A stretch of DNA of 42,078 nt from Gracilaria caudata (lineage: Eukaryota > Rhodophyta > Florideophyceae > Gracilariales > Gracilariaceae): contig JASCIV010000130.1 in assembly GCA_030374735.1 (NCBI GenBank), positions 1 through 42,078 of the forward strand, in the 5' to 3' direction. Below are positions 16,892 through 25,532 of the stretch, in pieces. The number at the start of each line of letters is the position of its first letter. Position 1 is the stretch's first letter. The notes below the pieces were generated by a model that made no database searches, was not told where the DNA came from, and saw nothing but the letters and a program-made list of their open reading frames with translations. Both the position numbers and the translations under genes were made by a program.

Positions 16892-18583
16892 ATGTGCGGA
16901 ATCTTCGCGGTTCTCGGTAGCTCCCTCTCTCGGGAGGAGCTCGTGCAGCTCACCATAAGTGCCACGAACAAGCTTCAGCACCGTGGTCCGGATGATCTTC
17001 AGACCTTCGTCAGCGACGACGGCTGGGCCGCGCTCGGCTTTGCTCGTCTTCAGATCAACGACCCTGAGCACGGAGCACAGCCTATGCATATCTCCGACGA
17101 TACCATTTGGGCCGTCACCAACGGTGAGATCTACAACCACTCTCAACTTCGCACCTCCGAGCTCGACGAAATCCCTCTTCGATCCAAATCCGACTGCGAG
17201 GTAATTGCTCCGCTTTATGAAAAGTATGCTACCTCTCTGTTCCCGCATGATATCTCTCACCTCTACAACACGCTCAAGGGTGTGTTTGCTACCGTTGTCG
17301 TCGACCTTGCTCGCAAGCAGTTTGTGGCTGCCAGGGATCCCATTGGCGTGCGAGCTATGTATCTTGGTCGTTCCTCGGATGGCGCTGTGTGGATTGCGTC
17401 CGAAGCCAAGGCCATTCTTGATCATTGCCAATTCGTCACTCCCTTTCTTCCCGGTTGTTACTATGCTGCCAAACGAGGTCACGAGCAGGACTCTGATTTT
17501 GTGCCGTACTACAACCCGATGTTTTACAACCCTGGCTGGCTACCCACTGAAAGAGTCAACCTGCAAAAGCTGCACGACTCATTCAAGCAGGCCTGTGTGC
17601 GTCGTCTCATGTCCGATGTGCCGGTTGGCGTCTTCATCTCGGGAGGTTTGGACTCCTCGCTTGTTGCCAGTGTGCTGAAGAAAGCACTTCCTGCCGACTA
17701 TGTATTCCACAGTTTCTCGTGTGGTCTGGAGGGTTCTCCTGACCTCCAAGCTGCTCAAAGAGTCGCGGACTTCTTGGGCACCGAGCACCATGTCCTTACC
17801 TTCACTGTAGAGGACGGCATTAGAGCATTAGAGCAGGTGGTGTACCACTTGGAGACTTATGACATCACCACCATCCGGGCATCCACCCCAATGTTCCTGC
17901 TTTCCAAGCTTGTCAAGCAATACGTTAAGGTCGTTCTGAGTGGAGAGGGAGCTGATGAGGTGTTCGGTGGGTATCTGTATTTCCATAATGCCGACTCAGA
18001 ACAGGCCTTTTATGAGGAAACCGTCCGCCGTGTCAAGCTTTTGTACACGTCTGACGTTCTACGCGGTGATCGGTCTACTGCAGCTCAAAGTTTGGAGCTC
18101 AGAGTACCCTTCCTCGATCGCGACTTTCTGGATGTCGCCATGTGTTATTCCGCGAAGGATAAGGTCACCGATAAGGGGAAGCGAATTGAAAAATGGGCCA
18201 TTCGCCATGCCTTCTCAGAGCATTTTTGTGGAGAGCAGTACTTGCCAGATGATATTCTCATGAGACCAAAGGAGCAATTCTCAGACGGCGTGGGCTACAA
18301 CTGGATCGATGGGCTGAAGGATTACTGTGATGAACAGGTGACTGATAAGATGATGCGGGAGGCTCCACAGACCTTCAAACATGATCCCCCGGTTACTAAG
18401 GAAGCTTATTATTATCGTATTTTGTTTGAAAAGATCTTTGGCAAGTATGAGGGCGCTCAGGGCCTGCGAGAAGGTGTGCGCAAGTGGATTCCTCTCTGGT
18501 CAGATAGTGATGATCCAAGCGGACGTGCTCAAAAGTTCCATGCCGCTGCCTACGTCAAGACTATGAACGGAACTTCTCATTAA
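16892..18583 (+). CDS. Asparagine synthetase (glutamine-hydrolysing)
   Basis: The enzyme makes asparagine from aspartate, ATP and glutamine-derived ammonia, normally in the cytosol, and stores nitrogen. The start is fixed by biology: the mature protein must begin with the catalytic Cys of MCGIFAVLG, so the ATG at 16892 is right and the longer upstream frame is not. The glutaminase domain has LQHRGPDD, FARLQINDPEHGAQPM and TNGEIYNH. The synthetase domain has the pyrophosphate-binding SGGLDSSLVASVL near residue 250, then VVLSGEGADEVFGGYLYF, SLELRVPFLDRDFL and MRPKEQFSDGVGYNW. Length is 563 residues, as in plant and AsnB-type enzymes. No targeting extension is present. The opening codons are notably rich in C or G at third positions compared with neighbouring genes, suggesting high expression. 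The long pyrimidine-rich leader is described separately. Confidence 0.97.
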   Translation: MCGIFAVLGSSLSREELVQLTISATNKLQHRGPDDLQTFVSDDGWAALGFARLQINDPEHGAQPMHISDDTIWAVTNGEIYNHSQLRTSELDEIPLRSKSDCEVIAPLYEKYATSLFPHDISHLYNTLKGVFATVVVDLARKQFVAARDPIGVRAMYLGRSSDGAVWIASEAKAILDHCQFVTPFLPGCYYAAKRGHEQDSDFVPYYNPMFYNPGWLPTERVNLQKLHDSFKQACVRRLMSDVPVGVFISGGLDSSLVASVLKKALPADYVFHSFSCGLEGSPDLQAAQRVADFLGTEHHVLTFTVEDGIRALEQVVYHLETYDITTIRASTPMFLLSKLVKQYVKVVLSGEGADEVFGGYLYFHNADSEQAFYEETVRRVKLLYTSDVLRGDRSTAAQSLELRVPFLDRDFLDVAMCYSAKDKVTDKGKRIEKWAIRHAFSEHFCGEQYLPDDILMRPKEQFSDGVGYNWIDGLKDYCDEQVTDKMMREAPQTFKHDPPVTKEAYYYRILFEKIFGKYEGAQGLREGVRKWIPLWSDSDDPSGRAQKFHAAAYVKTMNGTSH

Positions 18584-20252
18584 CTGTCATCGCTTATTCA
18601 GTGTTTGTTTCAACGGCATATAAAGAACCCGGACAACGTTATTTGTATTATGATTTGAAGCAATGATTAGATTTTGTCCCGCTTCCGTTGCAGTTCTGCA
18701 ACGGTGCTGAAAGCAGAAGGTACAGCTCTACTCCGTTCGGTGTTAGCCCTAACGTTACCCATAGCTTATCCCTCCTTCGCAAGGGTGGCTCTTATCATAT
18801 CTTGAATATCCTTCGAATGAAAAGGTAATTTTCCAAAGCTCAAAACCATAATGGGATCTCGGCAGGATGGTGCTCTCCAGTGTTGGCAGTTGCGCGCGAT
18901 AGTGCAGTTATGATTTGCTGTTCTAATTACGAAGGTAAAGGGTTATATAAGTGTAGCATTCCGGAGTACTTGAGTAACCTTACAGGGTACGCAACTTTGC
19001 TTCTGACTTGCGAAGCATCTTCATTCAGTACGCGTTAGTTGCAACGTCTCATTATGATGCCTCACGCAGACTACAAACATTGCCTTCCGAGAAGTGGCTT
19101 ATGGAGTTGAATTGCTTCGAGATTTCCCAACTTTCTAAAAACCCTAAACCATACTTCATGGTCTTAACTTATATTGATCACAAGTGTCTCCTTGGAGCTT
19201 TGTCAGAAGGATGTATGAAACCTTTAGTCCACGGTACTGGTATTATCAAGGGCGCAATGTCTTCCATGGTACACCTCGTTTTGATCGTAGCTTCATTGAT
19301 GATGATGTGGGCCACACTGTGTGGCTCCTAGTGCTGAGCAACCATAAACAGTTTGGAAACTATCAGTAAAGCAAAGTTCCTTAACATAATCTATGCAATC
19401 AGCACATGAATCGGAGGCTATACTGGTCAGGAGGGAAACAGATATCTCAGTTGGCTGTGTCACGTGTGCGTACTTTCCTTCGAATCAGAATACGATCATG
19501 GTTGTCATGACATGTTCTAGTCTGGGACTCCTAGACATGTCTACGGCAACATTCTTCATCTTCTGATTTCTACAGTTACAACTGTTTTGTGTCATAAAGG
19601 CTATGTTTCATCGATCCTTAACTTCATAGGATTATTCTGATCGTTGAGAGTTGCTTGGTACGACATCATTCTTTCGGACATTTCATGGCCCGATACAAGC
19701 TTTCTCACACTGCCTGTTGCTGACAATCGCATGGTATTTTCCGTTGGTTGATGTAGGCCCGATTACCCGAGCACAATGCCCTTGGCAATTCAAAGTTCTC
19801 TCGCGAAATGGTTATCGAACTCTCGTTTTCGAAGACTAATAGTCCCGTTCGTTTCGTCCATAGAGCCCACAGGCCCTGCCCCATGCGACGCACTTTGCGC
19901 TCCAACTGTCACCCAACTCTTTTCCAGGAACGTCCCACTGATATCTTTAACGTGCGGGTGCCGCAACTTAGAACAATATCCTCGCATGACATTGACGTCA
20001 GTACACCGAAAGCAACCTCGTTTGCACGGTACCAGGTGCAGACCTGCATTTCCTTGCTCCTCTGCGGGGCCTTGTTGGTCATAGCTAACACAGCTTGCAA
20101 TATCCGCCACATAAGTGCACCAACCTAACATTTCGAACAAGTCTGAATATACTTGCCAGTCACATCCTATTAGAATCCATGAAGCTACGGGGTGACGCGG
20201 ATTAACTCCTGTTATAGAGTTAAATCCTGGCATACGCCTAGGGCGTCTAAGT
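18584..20252. other. Long intergenic region with a TATA-type promoter
   Basis: About 1.67 kb without a convincing gene. A TATATAAG box at 18944-18951 is followed by TAGCATTCC at 18954-18962. The same 9-mer occurs near a TATA box at 23204-23212. The transcript it would start has no clear coding frame and may be non-coding, or the 5' leader of the surface protein at 20253. A 147-codon minus-strand frame at 19790-20233 is discussed under rejected items. Confidence 0.4.
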
Positions 20253-22697
20253 ATGCCGTCGGTTGCTGCCTTTCTACTGCTTTGTTTACTGGTGACGCGC
20301 GATACGGCGGAGGGTCACCCGTCTTCCCATCTTCGGATAAAGCGCGCTGCATCTTTTACAAAGTCTGGTGGAGATTACCACTTCTCGCCCCAGAATGCTG
20401 CGTCCGCATATTCTACCTCGCGGTCCACTTCTCCTCTGGGGAGACTCACGGTAATGGATTTCAGCGTACCTGAGCTCTCGGCAACTTCTTCGGAAAAAAG
20501 CAACAGGGATGGAATGGACACCACAGGACAGCCAAAGCCATCTGTGCAACCTACTTCTGTACAGGAGTCAGGTGCAAACGTTGCGCCCACTACATTTCCC
20601 ATGACGCCAACGAGAACACCGGAACCCAATTCAGACTTCGCAACACCTTTTGATTTCAGCAGTCCGGTCCAGGATGATTCTTCTGGGGTTTCTCCACAAT
20701 CAACCGGGTCGGAGGACGGAAGACCTACTGGAATCCAGTTCCGAAGGTTCAATTCTGATGGTTCTCTTGCAGCAATGTTTGCTACTCCGACTGAATCACC
20801 AGGACCACTTCCAGATCCCATGGGTGACTTTTTCGAGAACGTTGGAGAAAGTTCTCCTCCAAAGACTTCGGAAATCGAAATGGATGATGTTCCAGAGGCA
20901 ACTGAAGCCAGCGACGATGTAGACGGGGAGACTTCATCTAACTCTCAAGGAAAAGAAACATCCTTCGGCCCAGTGCCGGAGTTGTCTCCTTTAGTCACCC
21001 CGTCTCCAGATATATTGGAAGAGGATGAAGAGCTTCCTGTAGAAAGTGGGGACGCCACTGAAAATGCCGTCGAGAATCCAACTGAATCCAAACCACGACA
21101 ATCGGTGTTTGTTTCCGGACCTACAACTGCATCGGTAATTTTTAATGTAGGAGAACCTCCCCAGTTTTCGTTTTCGTCTGTCAACGACGATAAACCAGTC
21201 CAGGAAAATAATGATGAACCAGTCGAAGAAAAGAACGATGACGATGCCAGTACAAGTGGAGAAGAAATTGCAAGTGACGATAAAAATGACGAACCAGTTA
21301 AAGATGGCAATGTCAGTGAGGAAGAAGTGGCAATTGAGGAAACCGAAACATCTGAGGATGAACTCATTGAGGCCTCGTCAGAGCCTGAACTTGATATCGA
21401 GAGTGGAGGAGATGTTGCAATTGGGCGATTACAACCAAAGAGCCCTGGGCGTCCAGCACCGACCAACAATGTAAACCCTGGCAAAGTCTCCGAGGTTCCG
21501 ACGTCGGATTTGCCGGATGTGAACTCCCCTTCTCCAACCTCTGGTTTATCCGGTGAGGATTCAAATGCCCAGGAAGACCCGCAACCACTTGATAATAGTC
21601 CGCAGAGCATCTCGTCTTCACCTACACCTCCGAACCTTGAAGGCAAAGAAAATTCCGCCAACGCTGACAAAGATATGACAGAGAGTTTCGCAGAGACTTC
21701 GCCCGTAGCTGTGCTATCAAGCGTTTCTGATATGTCTGGAAATTTTGAAGACCCAGTAGACTCTACAGAACCCGATTTCTCCGCAGAACCTGAAGCATCA
21801 GGAGAAGTTCCCGTTCCGTCTGGAGAACCTGAGCTATTGTCAGTTGCACTGGTCGTAAGACATCCACCTTCTTTCGGCGCTCAAGAACTGGCGGAAGAGA
21901 TCCGTCTCAATTCAAATGAATTCATCACACCAGATGAATGGGAGATAGTCACAATCTTTCAGCTCTCGCAACTGTCAAAATTTGCTGCCTCTAACGTAAG
22001 TGACTCCGATGTTGAGAAGGATGCCTCCGAAGACGGCTTCCTCTCCTTTGAGGTTCTTCTGGAAACTCAGTGCACAGCCGGAGTAGATTGTGAGACAAAG
22101 CTGGAGAAAAACAAGGAATTCATTAGAGATGGCCGCATGGACGAAACTCTGGCTGCGCACGATTTCAGTAGAGTTTCAGTATTTCTTGAAGGCGAGTTGA
22201 TCGAACGGTCTGAACCGCTGGGAGCAATCGGAACTTCCGGTCTGGGAGTTGGTGTAATCGCCGGAATTGCTGTTGGTGGGATTGCGGTTATTTCACTCGT
22301 TGTGCTCGTCGCAGTTGTAGCGGCTAACATGAGGAATGGTTCAAGTACTTATTCCTCAGATTATGATTCAGAGCTTGAGTTTGAAGATGACGTCGGACCA
22401 GACCATGAATTCCCTCTTGATCAAGGATCCTTTATGATTAGCAACTTTGGAGGTACTCCTCGTCACTCAGCGGCGATGATTCCTTGGTTGAATGACTCCT
22501 CTGCTGGATCCGGGATGGAATACAACTCGCGATCCTTTATTTCGGTTGACTCAATGACGCCAGGTGATGCTAATAGAATGTCACAGTATCGGTTTGACGA
22601 GACGATGTCTTCAGCGTCTGGATCTGTAGTTGGTGAGGAAGTTTCTCAAGTGGCAGGACCAGAAGAAAGCGGGAGCACAGTGTACGCAGTGCAGTAA
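20253..22697 (+). CDS. Acidic Ser/Pro-rich type I surface membrane protein
   Basis: The 814-residue product begins with a hydrophobic signal peptide (MPSVAAFLLLCLLV), with likely cleavage near residues 19-21. A long low-complexity ectodomain (about 22-545) rich in Ser, Pro, Glu, Asp and Thr contains repeated NDEPV-type acidic units (nt 21190-21310) and many SP/TP pairs. A more ordered segment of about 125 residues before the membrane (roughly 545-660) has two cysteines in QCTAGVDC. One membrane span lies at about 666-691, rich in Gly/Ala/Val. A 121-residue acidic, Ser-rich cytosolic tail with Tyr sites ends in TVYAVQ. The plan resembles yeast Wsc/Mid2 wall sensors and animal mucin-like proteins with a membrane-proximal folded unit, but I recognise no homologous family. 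A cell-surface structural or sensing role is inferred from architecture alone. The ATG immediately precedes the signal peptide. Confidence 0.8.
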   Translation: MPSVAAFLLLCLLVTRDTAEGHPSSHLRIKRAASFTKSGGDYHFSPQNAASAYSTSRSTSPLGRLTVMDFSVPELSATSSEKSNRDGMDTTGQPKPSVQPTSVQESGANVAPTTFPMTPTRTPEPNSDFATPFDFSSPVQDDSSGVSPQSTGSEDGRPTGIQFRRFNSDGSLAAMFATPTESPGPLPDPMGDFFENVGESSPPKTSEIEMDDVPEATEASDDVDGETSSNSQGKETSFGPVPELSPLVTPSPDILEEDEELPVESGDATENAVENPTESKPRQSVFVSGPTTASVIFNVGEPPQFSFSSVNDDKPVQENNDEPVEEKNDDDASTSGEEIASDDKNDEPVKDGNVSEEEVAIEETETSEDELIEASSEPELDIESGGDVAIGRLQPKSPGRPAPTNNVNPGKVSEVPTSDLPDVNSPSPTSGLSGEDSNAQEDPQPLDNSPQSISSSPTPPNLEGKENSANADKDMTESFAETSPVAVLSSVSDMSGNFEDPVDSTEPDFSAEPEASGEVPVPSGEPELLSVALVVRHPPSFGAQELAEEIRLNSNEFITPDEWEIVTIFQLSQLSKFAASNVSDSDVEKDASEDGFLSFEVLLETQCTAGVDCETKLEKNKEFIRDGRMDETLAAHDFSRVSVFLEGELIERSEPLGAIGTSGLGVGVIAGIAVGGIAVISLVVLVAVVAANMRNGSSTYSSDYDSELEFEDDVGPDHEFPLDQGSFMISNFGGTPRHSAAMIPWLNDSSAGSGMEYNSRSFISVDSMTPGDANRMSQYRFDETMSSASGSVVGEEVSQVAGPEESGSTVYAVQ

Positions 22698-23081
22698 CGA
22701 TCGTCGTTAATACGAACCAGAAGTGTGCCATGAGCATGCTGGATACTGGCTTTTTTTCGATACCCAAACCGTTACTCCTGAAACTCTCTCTCTCTCTCTC
22801 GCCGCCCTATAACTTATGTGCAAATCATCTTGATGACACACCACAGCACTTATGCAAGCTTTGTTTGTCTTCTCTCTCTTTCGAACAGAAACTCAAGCCT
22901 ACGTTTTTGGATTCTTTATCCCTTTTAACACTGACATCATCGGCTGCTGTTCGATCTCACCAGCCGGCACCTGCAAAACGTAAGTAAATTCATGTCATAC
23001 AAGTTCTGTTCGAACCGGTGCCCAACGCCCTTAGAGAGGGCGGTAGATACGTTCAGCCTTCACGAAAGTTGCACTTCACTC

Positions 23082-23098
23082 TAACAGGCTGCCTGTTA
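23082..23098. repeat. 17-base palindrome TAACAGGC-T-GCCTGTTA
   Basis: Two perfect 8-base arms flank a single T. It lies about 85 bases upstream of a TATATAAG box, a spacing that suits a dimeric transcription-factor site. Function is inferred. Confidence 0.6.
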
Positions 23099-23182
23099 CA
23101 GGCAGGGTGAAGCCAGTTAATTGATTTTGTTGACATGACAAAGACAAAGAACGTCAAGCTCTCGGCTATTGCACCCCTGCAC

Positions 23183-23212
23183 TATATAAGGGCTATACGG
23201 AGTTAGCATTCC
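23183..23212 (+). promoter_or_regulatory. TATA-box core promoter
   Basis: TATATAAG at 23183-23190 is followed by TAGCATTCC at 23204-23212, about 28 bases from the TATA start, where transcription would be expected to begin. No coding frame follows until lysA at 23976. Confidence 0.45.
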
Positions 23213-23975
23213 AAACCTTCGTCATCCTTACTGGCCAAAAGGAATACCGACGAAATGACAACGTTCCAACGCTGCGCAAAGCGTTTGAGGGTAGAGACGA
23301 AACATTAGATTACAAGAAGAAAACCAAGCAAGGCAGTAAGAAATCTGTGTCTTAGCCTTCCCGCTTGCTTTACATACTACTACCGTCGTACGAGGCTTGC
23401 ATGAGTGAGACTGACCCAGGAAAGAAGACGAGGAGGTTGTTAGGAACCTCGTATCACTAGAAGTGTAGAGATCATGGGCCAGCGATAAACCCTCAAGATG
23501 AAGAGGGATAGAAGGTTTCCCTCTTCTAAAAAAACCTCGGTACCCATGTGCAAAGTGTGAACTGATGCATAGTCTGCTCCTGCTACTGTGCACGTATATC
23601 ATCTCCCACACAAAGGTACAGTACTATTTTTAGGATCTTTTTGTATTTCGTTGCAAAATTCGCTTCGATCATCCAATTTCGTTCATCGAAGTGCGTTCAT
23701 CAAGATCATCAAGATCGAACGAATCATCATGATCGAACTTCGATAGTGCTTAATTTGAGCGCTATCCCTCAGACAAGAGAGGCTAGATACTGTACCCTTG
23801 TACGATCCAAGCCATTTGTCTACGTGCTGCTGTCCAGTGGACAATCAACGGGCGGCGCGAGCTTAGATCTGGGACGCGCAAGTCTAATTCAAGCCATCGT
23901 GTTAAACGTAGCGGACGACCGAAGTCTGAAAAAGCTCGCAAAGTCTACGCCTTGGTGAACAAGAGTGTCACAGAG

Positions 23976-25400
23976 ATGGCATTCGTGTCGAGCATCCGAT
24001 TCCCGGCTCTTCGCTTCCAGGACTCAAACTCAAACTCAAGCAAGATATCGTCATTTCCTGGACTCAGAACATGTTCTCCCACTTACCAAATAAAGCGATT
24101 GTGCAGATCGACTAGAATGGTTGTAGCCGCTCCAGCTGTGGAGAATCCAACGCCAACTTTCTCGACGAACGAAGACGGCTTTATGACCTGTGAAGGTGTT
24201 CGAATTCGGGATATTCAAAACGACATGGATACAAGCCCACTTTATGTGTACTCGAAGAAGCAACTTGTCGATAACTACAAGGCATATGAAGAGGCTTTGA
24301 AAGGGTTACCGTCAATCATTGGATATGCACTCAAAGCAAACAACAACCTTCGCCTTGTCGAAATGCTCAGAGAACTTGGTTCTGGTGCAGTCCTTGTATC
24401 CGGAAACGAACTCCGACTGGCCGTTAAGGCAGGGATGGATATGACCAAAACTGTATTTAATGGAAACGGTAAAACTTATCAAGAGCTCAAATATGCTGTG
24501 AAATGTGGATGTCTTGTCAATATCGATTCTGAATTTGACCTCGAACATATATGTGAAGCAGCGAACGAAGTCGGAAAACCAGCTAATGTTCTTATTAGAA
24601 TCAACCCTGATGTGGACCCTGAAGTACATCCGTACGTGAGCACGGGGTTGGCCAGTAGCAAATTTGGCATTCGGAATTCACACCTTCAATGGTTTTTGGA
24701 TCGAATCAAAGAAGAAGACATGCTCGCTCTGGTTGGGGTTCATTGTCATCTAGGAAGCACAATCAAGAAGGTGGACATTTTCAAAGACGCGGCTGAAATC
24801 ATGTTGGGATTTATAGATGTTATCAAAAACCAAGGATTCGAAAGTCTCAAGTACCTCAATATCGGCGGTGGTTTGGGCATTGACTACGAAAGAGTTGGAG
24901 AACAAATTCCCCGCCCCATCGACCTGGTCAACACTATCCGCCCTCAACTAGTAAAGGCTGGCCTGACAATTATCGTTGAACCGGGAAGGTCCATGGTTGG
25001 CAACACAGCAGTATTCGTCAGCAAAGTCATCGGCGTGAAGACAAATGGTTCTAAGAACTTCATTGTAACCGACGGCAGCATGGCTGAGCTTATTAGGCCA
25101 AGCCTCTATGATGCTTATCAGTTCATATGCCTTACAGAGCCAGGAGGCTCAATTGAAACCTTTGACATCGTTGGGCCAGTCTGCGAGAGCGCCGACTTTT
25201 TGGGAAAGAATAGGACCATGCCCACCCCTAGGGAGGGATCTGGCCTAGCCGTAATGGATGCCGGTGCGTACTGCTATGTTATGGCTTCAAATTATAACAT
25301 GAAGATCAAACCTGCGGAAGTTCTTGTTGATGGTGATGTGTGGAGTATCATTCGACGTGCAGAAACATTTGAAGATATGATGGCCTTATACGAGAACTAA
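23976..25400 (+). CDS. lysA: Plastid diaminopimelate decarboxylase
   Basis: This PLP enzyme performs the last step of lysine synthesis, meso-diaminopimelate to lysine, in the plastid. The 474-residue product has the PLP lysine in GYALKANNN (Lys120), a fold-type III barrel with LIRINPDVDPEVHPYVSTGL, SKFGI and VGVHCHLGS, the glycine loop NIGGGLGIDY, the EPGRSMVGNTAVFV phosphate/substrate region, the C-terminal catalytic GPVCESADFLG, and DAGAYCYVMASNYN. The first 47 residues (MAFVSSIRFPALRF and onward) are Ser- and Arg-rich with an early Phe, as in red-algal and glaucophyte transit peptides; cleavage near Arg47-Met48 (MVVAAPA) is likely. The ATG at 23976 is chosen over a TTG at 23952. It converges on EMC1, 132 nt between stops. 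Confidence 0.96.
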   Translation: MAFVSSIRFPALRFQDSNSNSSKISSFPGLRTCSPTYQIKRLCRSTRMVVAAPAVENPTPTFSTNEDGFMTCEGVRIRDIQNDMDTSPLYVYSKKQLVDNYKAYEEALKGLPSIIGYALKANNNLRLVEMLRELGSGAVLVSGNELRLAVKAGMDMTKTVFNGNGKTYQELKYAVKCGCLVNIDSEFDLEHICEAANEVGKPANVLIRINPDVDPEVHPYVSTGLASSKFGIRNSHLQWFLDRIKEEDMLALVGVHCHLGSTIKKVDIFKDAAEIMLGFIDVIKNQGFESLKYLNIGGGLGIDYERVGEQIPRPIDLVNTIRPQLVKAGLTIIVEPGRSMVGNTAVFVSKVIGVKTNGSKNFIVTDGSMAELIRPSLYDAYQFICLTEPGGSIETFDIVGPVCESADFLGKNRTMPTPREGSGLAVMDAGAYCYVMASNYNMKIKPAEVLVDGDVWSIIRRAETFEDMMALYEN

Positions 25401-25532
25401 AGCATGCACATGAAACCCGTTCACGGATTAGCGACAGGCTTGAGCATCATCAGGACTAACATTGGAGTAGGGAGAATTTTACCTTCTGAATTCACTTCAG
25501 ACTATTTGATGCTATCCAACAAAAACCACTAA

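Larger units (their letters stand above)
22698..23975. other. Intergenic region with promoter-like elements upstream of lysA
   Basis: About 1.28 kb without a convincing gene. It contains a 17-base CT dinucleotide run (22784-22800), a palindrome TAACAGGCTGCCTGTTA (23082-23098), a TATATAAG box (23183-23190) followed by TAGCATTCC (23204-23212), and a cluster of ATCGAA/TTCGAT and GATCATC repeats (about 23660-23745). The TATA box is about 790 bases before the lysA ATG. Either lysA has a long or spliced leader, or a separate non-coding transcript starts here. Confidence 0.45.

Noticed and set aside
16278..16958. 226-codon + strand frame and N-terminal extension of asparagine synthetase starting at 16577
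   Set aside because: Produced by GC- and pyrimidine-rich sequence. Asparagine synthetase must start at MCGIF for its catalytic Cys.
19008..19331. 107-codon + strand frame behind the TATA box at 18944
   Set aside because: It begins at TTG; the first ATG leaves a short product without recognisable features.
19790..20233. 147-codon minus-strand ATG frame
   Set aside because: Cys-containing but without a family or hydrophobic plan. Its start would lie only 20 bases from the divergent surface-protein start, leaving no room for a promoter.
20945..21670. 241-codon minus-strand Ser/Gly-rich frame
   Set aside because: Antisense shadow of the acidic Ser/Pro-rich ectodomain of the surface protein.
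22784..22800. CT dinucleotide run as a regulatory element
   Set aside because: A simple microsatellite of 17 bases; nothing beyond its composition supports function.
23228..23611. 127-codon minus-strand frame
   Set aside because: No motif, unusual composition, and it lies downstream of a + strand TATA box.
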